From Negativicutes bacterium (GTDB taxonomy: Bacteria; Bacillota_C; Negativicutes; Sporomusales_B; JARLHX01), in NCBI GenBank assembly GCA_031292035.1, contig JARLHX010000044.1, positions 11,746 to 75,745 of the forward strand: DNA of 64,000 bases, in the 5' to 3' direction. The translations under genes were made by a program, and so were the position numbers. This document shows positions 1 through 8,243 of this stretch, piece after piece (within the stretch, counting starts at the first letter, position 1; each line of letters begins with the position of its first letter). The notes below the pieces were generated by a model. It did not search any database, was not told where the DNA came from, and saw only the letters and a program-made list of their open reading frames with translations.

Positions 1-2
1 TC

Positions 3-764
3 ACCAGCAACAAGGAAATGTTGGCCTATATGGTCGATCTGTTGCAGCAGAAGGGTTATGAGACTTATGTCCGCGATGCCTCCTTCCTGGGCTTCCCCAG
101 TTTTCATGTTGTTGTTCCGGGACTGAGTGAAATTGAGGGATTTGATGAATTAAGACCGATCATCGAATACGCTGATTTTAATCGCTTCAAAAAAATGGTC
201 AGGCAGATCGACCGACTCGATGATGCCGGAGCCGAAACTATCGTTAATTTTTTAGCGAATATGAATTATACCAGCGATGCCTCGGTCATGGACCTCATCC
301 AGTTGCCTGTTCGCGGCAAGGCTTTTCCCTGGTATTATTCAAATGCCGATTTGTTTGTCACTGTGCTGCACTATTGGCGGGGGGACACTGCGAAAGCCTA
401 TGATACCTTTTGCCGTTTTCTTGACCGAATGCAGCACTCTGCCAGCCCCAATCACTCGGTACTGACTTATTATAAGTGCGTCCGCGATTATCTGGCGACC
501 AGAGTCGAGGACCTGAGCGAACGGGATGCGGTCAATGTCCTGAGCATGTTTTATCCACTTGACGTCATCCGTGGCGTTGTGGCGGAATTTAATTCACCAC
601 CTAAAATAATCAGCTATCAAGGGCAGCTCAACTGCTGGAAATGTGAAAAATGCCGCTTTGCCAAACAGTGTATGTATCCGGAAATGGAGAAGGTTTATAA
701 AATCTTGAAGGAGCAGTATGCTGCCAGTGGCATCGATCAGAGTAAACTGAAAGACCTGGTATAG
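3..764 (+). CDS. YcaO-family protein, C-terminal part (5' end outside window)
   Basis: This is the C-terminal ~254 residues of a YcaO-type ATP-dependent protein; the frame stays open to the window edge, so the ATP-binding N-terminal part lies upstream. The start of the visible part carries the YcaO signature of a Gly-Tyr-Glu-x-Tyr strand followed by GFPSFHVVVPGLSEI. A helical region follows, resembling the TPR-like tail of E. coli YcaO, then a Cys-rich tail (CWKCEKCRFAKQC) that could bind metal. YcaO enzymes phosphorylate backbone amides, making azolines or thioamides in peptides, or act with S12 methylthiolation. There is no Pro-rich PxPxP end, which azoline-forming cyclodehydratases usually have. 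It converges on a Cys/Ser repeat protein gene. Family call is good; the reaction is unknown. Confidence 0.8.
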   Translation, partial: TSNKEMLAYMVDLLQQKGYETYVRDASFLGFPSFHVVVPGLSEIEGFDELRPIIEYADFNRFKKMVRQIDRLDDAGAETIVNFLANMNYTSDASVMDLIQLPVRGKAFPWYYSNADLFVTVLHYWRGDTAKAYDTFCRFLDRMQHSASPNHSVLTYYKCVRDYLATRVEDLSERDAVNVLSMFYPLDVIRGVVAEFNSPPKIISYQGQLNCWKCEKCRFAKQCMYPEMEKVYKILKEQYAASGIDQSKLKDLV

Positions 765-770
765 ACGTAG

Positions 771-802
771 CGAGAGCCAAAACCGTGAGGTTTTGGCTCT
801 CG
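771..802. terminator. Perfect 14-bp hairpin between convergent genes
   Basis: The two 14-base arms (771-784 and 789-802) are perfectly complementary around a GTGA loop. It lies between the YcaO stop and the convergent Cys-repeat gene stop, so it can serve both strands. No clear T-tract follows on either strand, so its efficiency as an intrinsic terminator is uncertain. Confidence 0.6.
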
Positions 803-836
803 TCAGTTCAGGGCTTGCTGCTGGCTGAGGGAGAGG

Positions 837-1328
837 CTATTTTCTGAATTTCATCCAATGACAGGTACAGCAGCTCTTCATGCCATAACAGCTGCAGCAA
901 CTCTTCATCGGGTAACAAGAATGACAGGAGTGGCAGCTCTTCATCGAATGACAGGAATGGCAGCTGGACATCGAATAACAGGAATAGCAGCTATACATAG
1001 AATAACAGGAGCAGCAACTTTTCATCGAATAGCAAGAACCGCAGCTGGACATCGAATAGCAGGTCTGGCAACTTTTCATCGAATAGCAAGAACCGCAGCT
1101 GGACATCGAATAGCAGGTCTGGCAACTTTTCATCGAATAACAAGAATCGCAGCTAGACATCGAATAGCAGGTCTGGCAACTTTTCATCGAATAGCAAGAA
1201 TCGCAACTAGACATCGAATAGCAAGACTGGCAACTGGACATTGACTGACAACTGCTTTTTTCACAATAGCACTTCATCGTTTCACAACTGTCCATCATGT
1301 CGTCGTCTTCCATGTCCTCATAATACAT
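837..1328 (-). CDS. Cys/Ser-rich nonapeptide-repeat protein, candidate YcaO substrate
   Basis: A 163-residue protein with 36 Cys and very many Ser, Tyr and Met. After a short acidic N-terminus (about residues 1-20, MYYEDMEDDDMMDSC) it is built from a 9-residue unit of form C-Y-S-M-(S/K)-S-C-x-(S/T), so Cys recurs with spacing 6 then 3. The last third swaps Gln/Asp for His, Tyr and extra Cys. The start is supported by a GGAGGTGA site just upstream of ATG 1328. No signal peptide is seen. Dense Cys/Ser/Thr in short repeats is what azole-forming YcaO enzymes modify in TOMM-type peptides, and a YcaO gene converges on it. Alternatives are a metal-binding or disulfide-crosslinked spore-coat or surface protein. 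I do not recognise a named family. Confidence 0.75.
   Translation of the reverse strand: MYYEDMEDDDMMDSCETMKCYCEKSSCQSMSSCQSCYSMSSCDSCYSMKSCQTCYSMSSCDSCYSMKSCQTCYSMSSCGSCYSMKSCQTCYSMSSCGSCYSMKSCCSCYSMYSCYSCYSMSSCHSCHSMKSCHSCHSCYPMKSCCSCYGMKSCCTCHWMKFRK
969..1238. repeat. Ten tandem 27-bp coding repeats
   Basis: Ten 27-bp units, each beginning CATCGAAT or a close variant on the + strand (969, 996, 1023, 1050 and so on), encode the 9-residue repeat of the Cys-rich protein. A 54-bp double unit at 1023-1076 recurs almost unchanged at 1077-1130, so the array grew by recent tandem duplication and probably varies in length between strains. Confidence 0.85.
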
Positions 1329-1572
1329 TCACCAATCACCTCCACCTTTGATTTTATAGGCTGATCTATTAACATAATATGAAGCCTGATCGTAAGTTGT
1401 TCCGCAAAAAAGCAGATTCTTATTTTTTTGCGGTTGCCTCTGGCGTGGGAATAAAACCTGCTTGGCTATGCCGCTGACCCTGAGGGCGAAGTTCTTGGCA
1501 GGAAAAGATGCACAGCTTGCTTGTACGTCACATAATTTGTAGTAAAAGCCAACGATACATGGGGGTCAAAGC

Positions 1573-2406
1573 ATGGACATCTTTTGTCGGGAAATCGTAC
1601 CCTTTGTCCCTCTTGCTATGCACGAAGTCTGCTTCTGGCTTAGGATCATGCAGGAACATGCTCTCTTTATCTGCCTGGGGCTGCCGTGCGAACAAAGCAA
1701 ATTGCGTGAAGAGGCGCAGAAATTCGGTAATGTGTTTGAGGATCTCGGCCACCGTGCTCGCGCAATCCACTCAGGTGAGGATTTTTCTTGTTTTGTAAAA
1801 CGGCTGACCGTGGCGGTAAAAGAGTTTTTTATTTTTAAACGCCATATTTTACATTTGCTGATCGAGTGTAAAATTTGCGGTGGTGGTCTGTCGCCCCTGT
1901 TTGTAGATCACCTGTCGCGGGAGGCGCTATACTTTTTTAAATTGCTGAACAAGATTTGCGATGGCGAGATGGGTCGTCCGGTCGATGCGATGGCCAGTGA
2001 AGATGTATTCTGGTTGCGCATCATGGCCGACCACCTGAGATTCATTCGCACCCTGGTTGATCCTTCTGAACGCCAATTGGGCGGGCAACTGAAGGATTTT
2101 AGCGATCGTTTCGATCAACTGGGTTTGCAGGCCCGCGATTTGGCGAGTCAATTGTGGCATTTTCAGGTGAATGACGAGTTAATCCGGTTTACCAAGGAAG
2201 TCACGATGGAGGCCGTCAGATTGAGAGACTTCAAAGCCGCGGTGGAAAAAATGATCAGTGACTGTGCGGCTGTTAGCTGCACTCCGCCGCTGTTGGCCGA
2301 TCATTTCCGCCGTGAAGCCGATCATTTTTTGACCGTCCTGGAACGGATCAGGGAAGCGCTGCTGCAAGATGAAACACCTTCGCAGTGCTGCTCCGACTAT
2401 GATTGA
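1573..2406 (+). CDS. DUF2935 ferritin-like helical-bundle protein
   Basis: A 277-residue, all-helical protein made of two similar halves. Both contain FWLRIMxxHxxFI-type helices (HEVCFWLRIMQEHALFI near residue 16 and EDVFWLRIMADHLRFI near 140) and later EAxxFFKLL / EADHFLTVL helices. This is the duplicated DUF2935 arrangement of Firmicutes, whose solved members are ferritin-like bundles with His/Glu residues placed to bind metal. The biochemical role is not established. It ends in QCCSDYD. A strong terminator follows at 2411. The start at ATG 1573 follows a G-rich stretch; it is plausible but not certain. It appears to be a single-gene unit. Confidence 0.85.
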   Translation: MDIFCREIVPFVPLAMHEVCFWLRIMQEHALFICLGLPCEQSKLREEAQKFGNVFEDLGHRARAIHSGEDFSCFVKRLTVAVKEFFIFKRHILHLLIECKICGGGLSPLFVDHLSREALYFFKLLNKICDGEMGRPVDAMASEDVFWLRIMADHLRFIRTLVDPSERQLGGQLKDFSDRFDQLGLQARDLASQLWHFQVNDELIRFTKEVTMEAVRLRDFKAAVEKMISDCAAVSCTPPLLADHFRREADHFLTVLERIREALLQDETPSQCCSDYD

Positions 2407-2410
2407 AGCA

Positions 2411-2444
2411 TTAGACCCCCCCGGAGTTTTCCGGGGGGGTCTAA
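2411..2444 (+). terminator. Rho-independent terminator, 14-bp stem
   Basis: Arms TTAGACCCCCCCGG (2411-2424) and CCGGGGGGGTCTAA (2431-2444) pair perfectly around AGTTTT, five bases after the DUF2935 stop. There is little T-tract after it. Confidence 0.7.
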
Positions 2445-2566
2445 TGGTGATAAGAGGGTTTCGTCCCTGTTTGGAGTATATTGAAAGGGGATAAGAATCA
2501 GGGAAGCCAATCATACTGTTAGCAGGTGACGTCGCGCATCGGCTATTTTTCGAAAGGGTGACAGGC

Positions 2567-3322
2567 GTGTTGCATCGGTTTTCACGGACAGAACTGCTGA
2601 TAGGCAAAAAAGGCTTGGAGCAGCTGGCAAGCAAAAAAGTGGCGATTTTCGGGATCGGCGGGGTCGGTTCATTTGTTGCCGAGGGACTGGTTCGGGCTGG
2701 GGTGGGGAAACTGGTGCTGGTGGATGATGATTGCATCTGCCTGACCAATCTCAACCGCCAGCTTCACGCTACCATGAAGACCATAGGCAGGCCTAAGGTC
2801 GAGGTGATGCGCGAGCGGATACTGGAAATCAATCCCGAGGCTGAAGTCACGGTTTTTCAGCGGTTTTATCTGCCAGACACGGCGGAGGAACTGCTCTGTA
2901 GCGACTACGATTATATTGTCGACGCCATCGACACGGTGACTGGCAAAATCGACTTGGCTGTCCGGGCCCAGGAACGGCAGATTCCGATCATCAGCTCGAT
3001 GGGAGCAGGGAATAAGCTTGAGCCGGCGCGGTTTGAAGTCGCCGATTTATTTGCCACTTCGGTGTGTCCTCTGGCCAAGGTGATGCGCTATGAGCTCAAA
3101 CGGCGGGGCGTGAACGCCCTTAAAGTGGTGTATTCCAAAGAAAAACCACTGACGCCGGTGGAAAGCGAGGAATCAAGCTGCAGTACAGGCTGCATCTGTC
3201 CGCCTGGGACGACCAGGAAGTGTACCGTTCGTCACCAGATTCCGGGGAGTATTTCCTTTGTCCCGTCGGTAGTCGGGCTGATTATCGCCGGTGAAGTGGT
3301 CAAAGACCTACTAGCAATATAA
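2567..3322 (+). CDS. tcdA: tRNA threonylcarbamoyladenosine dehydratase (TcdA/CsdL)
   Basis: E1-like ThiF/MoeB-fold enzyme that adenylates and cyclises t6A37 of tRNA to ct6A. The N-terminus has the RFSRTELLIG opening and the nucleotide-binding loop FGIGGVGSF; VDDDCICLTNLNRQ contains the Asp and Arg residues that hold ATP-Mg. The C-terminal part has SMGAGNKLEP, a CP element, and PGSISFVPSVVGLIIAGEV, typical of TcdA (~250 aa) rather than MoeB. The frame opens at GTG 2558, but the AAAGGGTGA site at 2553-2561 favours GTG 2567 (or TTG 2570), giving ~251 residues starting near MLHRFSR. It stands alone, with terminators on both sides. Confidence 0.9.
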   Translation: MLHRFSRTELLIGKKGLEQLASKKVAIFGIGGVGSFVAEGLVRAGVGKLVLVDDDCICLTNLNRQLHATMKTIGRPKVEVMRERILEINPEAEVTVFQRFYLPDTAEELLCSDYDYIVDAIDTVTGKIDLAVRAQERQIPIISSMGAGNKLEPARFEVADLFATSVCPLAKVMRYELKRRGVNALKVVYSKEKPLTPVESEESSCSTGCICPPGTTRKCTVRHQIPGSISFVPSVVGLIIAGEVVKDLLAI

Positions 3323-3330
3323 AACAAAGA

Positions 3331-3358
3331 AAGGCGCTGCTTAGCAGCGTCTTTTTTT
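3331..3358 (+). terminator. Rho-independent terminator after tcdA
   Basis: Nine-bp stem (AGGCGCTGC / GCAGCGTCT, one G-T pair) with a TTA loop, followed directly by a run of T. Confidence 0.85.
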
Positions 3359-3376
3359 GTTTGTGAACCGATTGGG

Positions 3377-3586
3377 TCAAAGCGGGGCGAAGCGGCGGAC
3401 GGACTTGTCGCCGAGCTGCACCGTTTCGAGAAACATCGCCTTGGGTCTGATCCACAGTTCCCCCTTGCCATAGAGGGCGCGATACACAACATACTCTTCC
3501 AAGGTTTCGCTGTGGTTGGCACAGCCGATCACCTCGTAGTCGTTGCCTTTATAGTGGCGATATTTACCTGGCTTTATTTCGGCCAC
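3377..3586 (-). CDS. DUF1653 family small protein
   Basis: The core GKYRHYKGNDYEVIG followed by HSETLEEYVVYRALYG and LWIRPKAMFLE is the whole DUF1653 domain, a small beta-rich fold of unknown function common in bacteria. The open frame begins at ATG 3619 (80 aa), but family members begin just before GKYRHY, and GTG 3586 has a GGATG-type site upstream. I prefer GTG 3586 (69 aa). It faces tcdA convergently. Confidence 0.8.
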   Translation of the reverse strand: MAEIKPGKYRHYKGNDYEVIGCANHSETLEEYVVYRALYGKGELWIRPKAMFLETVQLGDKSVRRFAPL

Positions 3587-3719
3587 TGAACATCCACATC
3601 CTTTGCCCGCAAACCTCATACCCGGCGCGGAAATATTTTACAAAGCCGTATAAGGGATAAATCAGTTGGGAATACTAGCCGGGAATACCTAACCTGGCTT
3701 TATGAAAGGAGACAAAAAA

Positions 3720-3992
3720 ATGTTTGGTATGGGAAATTTTATCTGGTTTTTGATTATCGGCGTAATCGCCGGCTGGTTAGCTGGCCAGATTTCCCGCGGC
3801 GGAGGATTTGGTTTATGGGGTGACCTGATCGTGGGAGTAATCGGTGCTTTGCTCGGGGGCTTTGTTTTCGGCCTTCTGGGGATCAGCACTTACGGAACCA
3901 TTGGGGCAATCATCTCCAGTACTGTTGGCGCAGTCATCTTCCTGTGGGTGCTGCGGATGTTCGGCGGCAAACCGGCAACACCGCAACGCTGA
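3720..3992 (+). CDS. GlsB/YeaQ/YmgE-family membrane protein
   Basis: A ~90-residue, three-helix membrane protein of the transglycosylase-associated (GlsB/YeaQ) family. It shows the typical order: a first helix ending in GVIAGWLAGQISRGGG, then GDLIVGVIGALLGGFVFG, then a third hydrophobic helix and a short polar tail. Members are often stress-induced; molecular function is unknown. The frame opens at ATG 3702, but AAAGGAGA (3705-3712) places the true start at ATG 3720. It appears monocistronic. Confidence 0.85.
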   Translation: MFGMGNFIWFLIIGVIAGWLAGQISRGGGFGLWGDLIVGVIGALLGGFVFGLLGISTYGTIGAIISSTVGAVIFLWVLRMFGGKPATPQR

Positions 3993-4060
3993 AGCCGTCG
4001 AATCGGTAGTTTGGCGGCCCAAGAATTTTTTTGAAATTTGGCAAGAAGCCAGGGGATAGA

Positions 4061-4480
4061 TCACCCTGGTTTTTTGTTTGCCGCCATTTGCTGAATCCTT
4101 TGCCAGTTTGCTTCGCTTACCGGCATCACCGACAGACGGGATTGCCGGACAAGCTCCCAATCGCCAAACTGCGGATCGGCTTTAATTTCCTTTAAGGTGA
4201 CCGGGCGGGGGAGGCGGTAGCGCGGCGCCACATCGACAACGACAAAACGCTCATCCTGCTCAGTAGGATCGGGATAGGCGGTTGCAACCACTTCGGCTAC
4301 ACCGACAATCGCTTTTTCTTCGCCGCTATGGTAAATATACACCTGATCACCGAGCTGCATCCTGCCCATGTTTTTCAGGGCGACAAAATTTTTGACGCCG
4401 TTCCAGCGGTCACGGCCCAGCCGCTCCAGGTCGGCATAGCTATATTCGCTCGATTCGGTCTTCGCCAGCCAGTAAGCCAA
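4061..4480 (-). CDS. EVE-domain protein
   Basis: A small EVE domain (PUA-like) protein. It begins AYWLAKTESSEYSYADL, continues with WNGVKNFVALKNMGRMQLGDQVYIYHSG, and ends with an SRLSVMPVSEANW region; these are the typical EVE elements. EVE domains bind modified bases in DNA or RNA and are often linked to restriction or RNA-modification functions. No such partner is adjacent here. The frame opens at ATG 4495, but a GGGGGTT site and family alignment favour TTG 4480 (~139 aa, starting M-A-Y-W-L). It is convergent with the GlsB-like gene. Confidence 0.85.
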   Translation of the reverse strand: MAYWLAKTESSEYSYADLERLGRDRWNGVKNFVALKNMGRMQLGDQVYIYHSGEEKAIVGVAEVVATAYPDPTEQDERFVVVDVAPRYRLPRPVTLKEIKADPQFGDWELVRQSRLSVMPVSEANWQRIQQMAANKKPG

Positions 4481-4706
4481 AATGACAACCCCCATTCTTT
4501 TTGATTAGCTTTCCCCGCCAGCCGGAAAATCCCTGCCTGCGCCAGCACACTGGCCAATTCACCGTCCGAAAGCAAGATTGTTTATCAGGGCATAACAATC
4601 CTGTATACTGCTATCAGGAAATGGGCGTAGGAAGGGTGGACACAGTCTGTTACAATGATAGATGAATAGACTGAGTATTCCATCTCGTCGAGGAGGGCTG
4701 TTGCCT

Positions 4707-5651
4707 GTGGGGGACATGATCAGCTGGTTGATTTCCGGCCCGTTTGTTTATTTTTCGGTCTTGGTATTCGTCGTGGCTACGGTGAAGAAAATCATTGCAA
4801 TTTTGCGATTGCCCCGGCATCTGCGGTGGGATTTGTACCCTATCGCTCATGAGGGGCCGGCAGGTTCAAATTTTCAAAAGATCGAGTTTTGGCAGTCGCC
4901 GCCACCTTTTTCGCTGGCCTATGAGCTGGCGGAGATGGGGCAGGAGATTATGCTACTGAAAAAAACCTTTTTGTACAACCGTCGGGTATGGAATTTTTCG
5001 TTTCCGATGCATATGGGTTTTTATCTGATGATTGTCTGGTGGGCGCTGCTCAAAGGGGGCGCACTGATCGAGGTGATCACAGGACTAAAAATTTCTGCCG
5101 CGTCGACCATTTTCTGGGCTCAGGCCCTCAATGCCATCACCGTTGTTGTCGGTGCCACCGGTCTGGTCGCCGGGCTGTACGGCACCCTCGGTCTGCTGTG
5201 GCTGCGTTATACTGATGAGGACCTGAGGGACTTCGCCTCTCCGGTTACCTTTTTGAACCTTTATTTAATTATTGCTCTGTTTGGTGTGGGGCTGGCCGCC
5301 TTTATCCTGGCCGATCCCTCCTTCGCCGTGGCGCGGAGCTATGTGGCATCGCTGATTGTTTTTCGGCCAATCGCCGTCACTCATCCTTTGATGCTGCTGG
5401 AAATACTGCTTGTCGGCGTCTTCCTTATTTATCTGCCGTTCAGCCGGATGCTGCATTTTGCGGCCAAGTATTTCTTCTATCATAATATCATGTGGGACGA
5501 CGAGCCTCTGGTGGTCGGCAGCAACCTTGACAAGGCCATCGGCGGGTACCTTAATTTCAAGATGGACTGGGGTGCGCCCCACCTAAAACCAGGCAGTTCA
5601 TGGCTGGAACAGGCCACGACCAATCCCACCAAGCCCAAGGAGGGGAAATAG
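4707..5651 (+). CDS. NarI/DsrM-like cytochrome b membrane subunit
   Basis: A ~314-residue membrane protein with about six helices, related to the gamma subunit of respiratory nitrate reductase and to DsrM/HmcE. His residues inside helices (for example in FPMHMGFYLMIVWW and VTHPLMLLEILL) are candidate haem b ligands. These subunits pass electrons between the quinone pool and a peripheral Fe-S subunit. The next gene, 3 bases downstream, encodes an HdrD/DsrK-like protein, so the pair looks like a DsrMK-type module. AGGAGGG at 4691-4697 favours GTG 4707; TTG 4701 and ATG 4716 are alternatives. The substrate side is unknown. Confidence 0.8.
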   Translation: MGDMISWLISGPFVYFSVLVFVVATVKKIIAILRLPRHLRWDLYPIAHEGPAGSNFQKIEFWQSPPPFSLAYELAEMGQEIMLLKKTFLYNRRVWNFSFPMHMGFYLMIVWWALLKGGALIEVITGLKISAASTIFWAQALNAITVVVGATGLVAGLYGTLGLLWLRYTDEDLRDFASPVTFLNLYLIIALFGVGLAAFILADPSFAVARSYVASLIVFRPIAVTHPLMLLEILLVGVFLIYLPFSRMLHFAAKYFFYHNIMWDDEPLVVGSNLDKAIGGYLNFKMDWGAPHLKPGSSWLEQATTNPTKPKEGK

Positions 5652-5654
5652 GTT

Positions 5655-7256
5655 ATGAAACAAAAGGTGCGTTTCCAAGATATCTCCAAACCGGTCGATG
5701 TACTCTGTCCTATCGACCCTGCCGACCTGAGTCCTGTCCCCGGCTTTGAAACCAAATTCAAGCCGGTTAAACCGGAACTGCTGGAAAAATACGACTTTTC
5801 CCTGGACGGCTTCTCGGCTTTGGGTTTGCCTAAACCGAAAAGCAAAGAGGAAGAGGACGCCATGGTTCACAAGTTCCTCAAGGGATTAGAGCAGCTGTTT
5901 TCCAAGGAAAACAATTGGACTTTTATCATGCCGACCACCCTCAGTATCGAATACTGTGTCCGTTGCAACACCTGCAACGAGGCCTGTCCTATTTATACCG
6001 AAAGCGGGCGGCAGGATATCTATCGCCCCAATTACCGCTCCGAGCTGTTGCGCAAGATTTACAAAAAGTATTTCACGCCGTCGGGGCGTCTGCTGGGAAG
6101 CTTTGTCGGCGCAGATGTCGACCTTAACTGGCATACCATCAACCGGCTGGCAGAGCTGTCCTATCGTTGCTCTATCTGCCGCCGTTGCGCCGCTACCTGT
6201 CCCGTCGGGGTCGACAACGGCCTCATCACCCGGGAGTTGCGCAAGATTTTCGCTATGGAATTCGGCATTGCCGCCGACGGGGCCCACAAATCAGGTACCA
6301 TGCGGCACCTGCAGACCGGTTCCTCTACCGGCATGTCGCCGGCAGCCTTTCTTGATACCATCGAATTCATCGAAGACGATATTGAAGAACGCATCGGAAG
6401 GCGTATCAAGATCCCCATTGACAAAAAAGGCGCCGATGTGCTGGTGATCCACAACGCCGGTGAATATGTCGCCTGGCCGGAAAACCCTGCGGCTTTCGCT
6501 ATTTTGTTCGACGCTGCCGGCATCGACTATACCCTTTCCAGTGAGATTATGGGCTATGAAGGAGTCAATTACGGTACCTGGTATGATGACGTGCAGTTCG
6601 CCCGCATCGCCGTGGGGCAGATCATGTCTGCCAAGAATCTCGGAGTGCGGAAAATCGTGGTGGGCGAATGCGGTCATGCCACCAAGGCCATTGTCGAGAT
6701 TGCCGACCGGGTGTGCGTGGGCGACCTAGCCATACCGCGGGAGAGCTGTCTGCCCATCCTGGAACAGATTGTTACCAGCGGCGCTATCAAGTTCGACCCG
6801 ATGAAAAACAACTTCCCGGTCACCCTGCACGACCCCTGCAATCTAGTGCGGTTGATGGGCGTCGTAAACCCCCAGCGCAATATCTTGAACCGTATTATGG
6901 CTCCGGGCATGTTCCGGGAGATGCCGAACGCCGGTCTGATGAACTATTGCTGCGGCGGTGGCAGCGGCTTCGCCATCAACAGTTCTTACAATTTCCCCGA
7001 GTGGCGGGATAATATCTCCAGCCGGATGAAAGCCAAGCAAGTCCTGGAGGCCTTTTCCGACTGTCTCGACCCGGCCATCCCCAAATACTACTGTGCCCCT
7101 TGCTCCAACTGCAAAGGTGCGGCCCGGGATTCCCTGCTCGGCCACTACGGCTTCAGAGACAAATACAACATCATTTACGGTGGCCTGGTGGAACTGATGG
7201 TCAACGCCATGGTGGATACCCCCAAACCCTATATCAGCTGGGAAGACGAATTTTAG
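5655..7256 (+). CDS. HdrD/DsrK-like Fe-S oxidoreductase
   Basis: A 533-residue cytoplasmic Fe-S protein. Two [4Fe-4S] motifs are visible: CVRCNTCNEACP near residue 101 and CSICRRCAATCP near 172. They are followed by two CCG-type domains, with CCGGGSGF near residue 432 and a further CAPCSNC at about 480. This layout matches heterodisulfide reductase subunit D, DsrK and HmcF, which use a noncubane cluster for disulfide-type chemistry. Coupling to the preceding cytochrome b subunit suggests menaquinol-linked electron exchange with an unknown thiol/disulfide or Fe-S partner. No other dsr, hmc or hdr genes are nearby. A terminator follows at 7262. Confidence 0.85.
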   Translation: MKQKVRFQDISKPVDVLCPIDPADLSPVPGFETKFKPVKPELLEKYDFSLDGFSALGLPKPKSKEEEDAMVHKFLKGLEQLFSKENNWTFIMPTTLSIEYCVRCNTCNEACPIYTESGRQDIYRPNYRSELLRKIYKKYFTPSGRLLGSFVGADVDLNWHTINRLAELSYRCSICRRCAATCPVGVDNGLITRELRKIFAMEFGIAADGAHKSGTMRHLQTGSSTGMSPAAFLDTIEFIEDDIEERIGRRIKIPIDKKGADVLVIHNAGEYVAWPENPAAFAILFDAAGIDYTLSSEIMGYEGVNYGTWYDDVQFARIAVGQIMSAKNLGVRKIVVGECGHATKAIVEIADRVCVGDLAIPRESCLPILEQIVTSGAIKFDPMKNNFPVTLHDPCNLVRLMGVVNPQRNILNRIMAPGMFREMPNAGLMNYCCGGGSGFAINSSYNFPEWRDNISSRMKAKQVLEAFSDCLDPAIPKYYCAPCSNCKGAARDSLLGHYGFRDKYNIIYGGLVELMVNAMVDTPKPYISWEDEF

Positions 7257-7261
7257 AGCAG

Positions 7262-7293
7262 GCAACCCCCGTACCGCGGGGGTTGCTTTTTTT
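7262..7293 (+). terminator. Rho-independent terminator
   Basis: GCAACCCCC (7262-7270) pairs with GGGGGTTGC (7278-7286), followed by seven T. It closes the two-gene redox operon. Confidence 0.9.
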
Positions 7294-7355
7294 ACGCCGC
7301 CCCTTATATAATAAGATATCGATTTAGGAATGTTAAAACGGAAGAGGGGATCAGG

Positions 7356-8243
7356 ATGCTCGATTCCATGCAATCTTCCTGGCGGGGCCAAATTATCCGT
7401 CATCTGATCATCGCCATTGGCAGTGTGATTTGCGGTGTGAGCATCAATGCTTTTCTGGTGCCTCACCACATGCTCAGCGGCGGCCTGTCGGGCGTTGCGA
7501 TGATTCTGCATTTCATATGGGGCTGGCCAATCGGTGCAATGGTCGCTTTGTTCAATTTGCCGCTGATGTACGCCGCCTATCGTCTGATGGATAAGGGTTA
7601 TTTTTTCAGCGCCATGTACGGCATGCTGATTTTCAGCGTGGCCATCGACGCTACCCGTGGTCTGGCTGACCTGAATGTGGTTGACGATATCATGCTGGCG
7701 GCGATTTACGGCGGCGTCATTTCAGGCATCGGCTCCGGGCTGGTATTTAGGGTCAACGCCAGTTCGGGCGGGACAGATACCATCGCCGCCCTGCTTAAGA
7801 AATATTATGCTTTCAATGTCAGCTTTGTGGGGTTTGCCATCAATTGTGTGCTGATGACCATCGCCGCCTTTCTGTTCGGCTTCAAGCCGGCGATGTACAC
7901 CCTGCTGTCGATGTATGTCGGGGCCAATGTGATCGACCGGGTGATCCAGGGCTTTAACACCAAGAAAACGGTGACCATCATTTCCGACAACGCCGAGGAA
8001 ATTGCCGAAGCCATCATGCACGAAGTCGGCCGGGGTGTGACCTTTCTCCACGGCGAAGGCGGCTTTACCCGCGATGACAAAAGGGTGCTGTTCGTGGTGG
8101 TGACCCTGATTCAGATGGCGAAGATCAAACCGATCGTCAACGCCGTTGACCCCTGCGCGTTTATGATCGTCCAGGACGCTGTGGAGGTGCTGGGACATGG
8201 ATTTACTTTGCCGCATACCAAGAAAGACCCGGCCGACGGATAA
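7356..8243 (+). CDS. YitT family membrane protein (DUF161 + DUF2179)
   Basis: A 295-residue integral membrane protein. The N-terminal ~200 residues form five or six helices with the hallmark SINAFLVPHHMLSGGLSGVA and ASSGGTDTIAALL motifs. The C-terminal ~90 residues form the soluble DUF2179 domain (ISDNAEEIAEAIMHEVGRGVTFLHGEGGF, then VVVTLIQMAKIKPIV). The family is widespread in Firmicutes and is presumed to transport something; substrates are not established. ATG 7356 follows GAGGGG with normal spacing. It is flanked by a terminator upstream and by speE downstream with its own ribosome site. Confidence 0.9.
   Translation: MLDSMQSSWRGQIIRHLIIAIGSVICGVSINAFLVPHHMLSGGLSGVAMILHFIWGWPIGAMVALFNLPLMYAAYRLMDKGYFFSAMYGMLIFSVAIDATRGLADLNVVDDIMLAAIYGGVISGIGSGLVFRVNASSGGTDTIAALLKKYYAFNVSFVGFAINCVLMTIAAFLFGFKPAMYTLLSMYVGANVIDRVIQGFNTKKTVTIISDNAEEIAEAIMHEVGRGVTFLHGEGGFTRDDKRVLFVVVTLIQMAKIKPIVNAVDPCAFMIVQDAVEVLGHGFTLPHTKKDPADG

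Noticed and set aside
858..1244. 128-aa open frame on the + strand, rich in His, Arg, Thr and Ala
   Set aside because: It is the antisense of the repeat gene; it stays open only because the repeat length is a multiple of three, and it has no ribosome site.
837..1328. Regular 27-bp repeats looked at first like a CRISPR array
   Set aside because: Units are contiguous without unique spacers, and the minus strand encodes an uninterrupted protein with a strong ribosome site.
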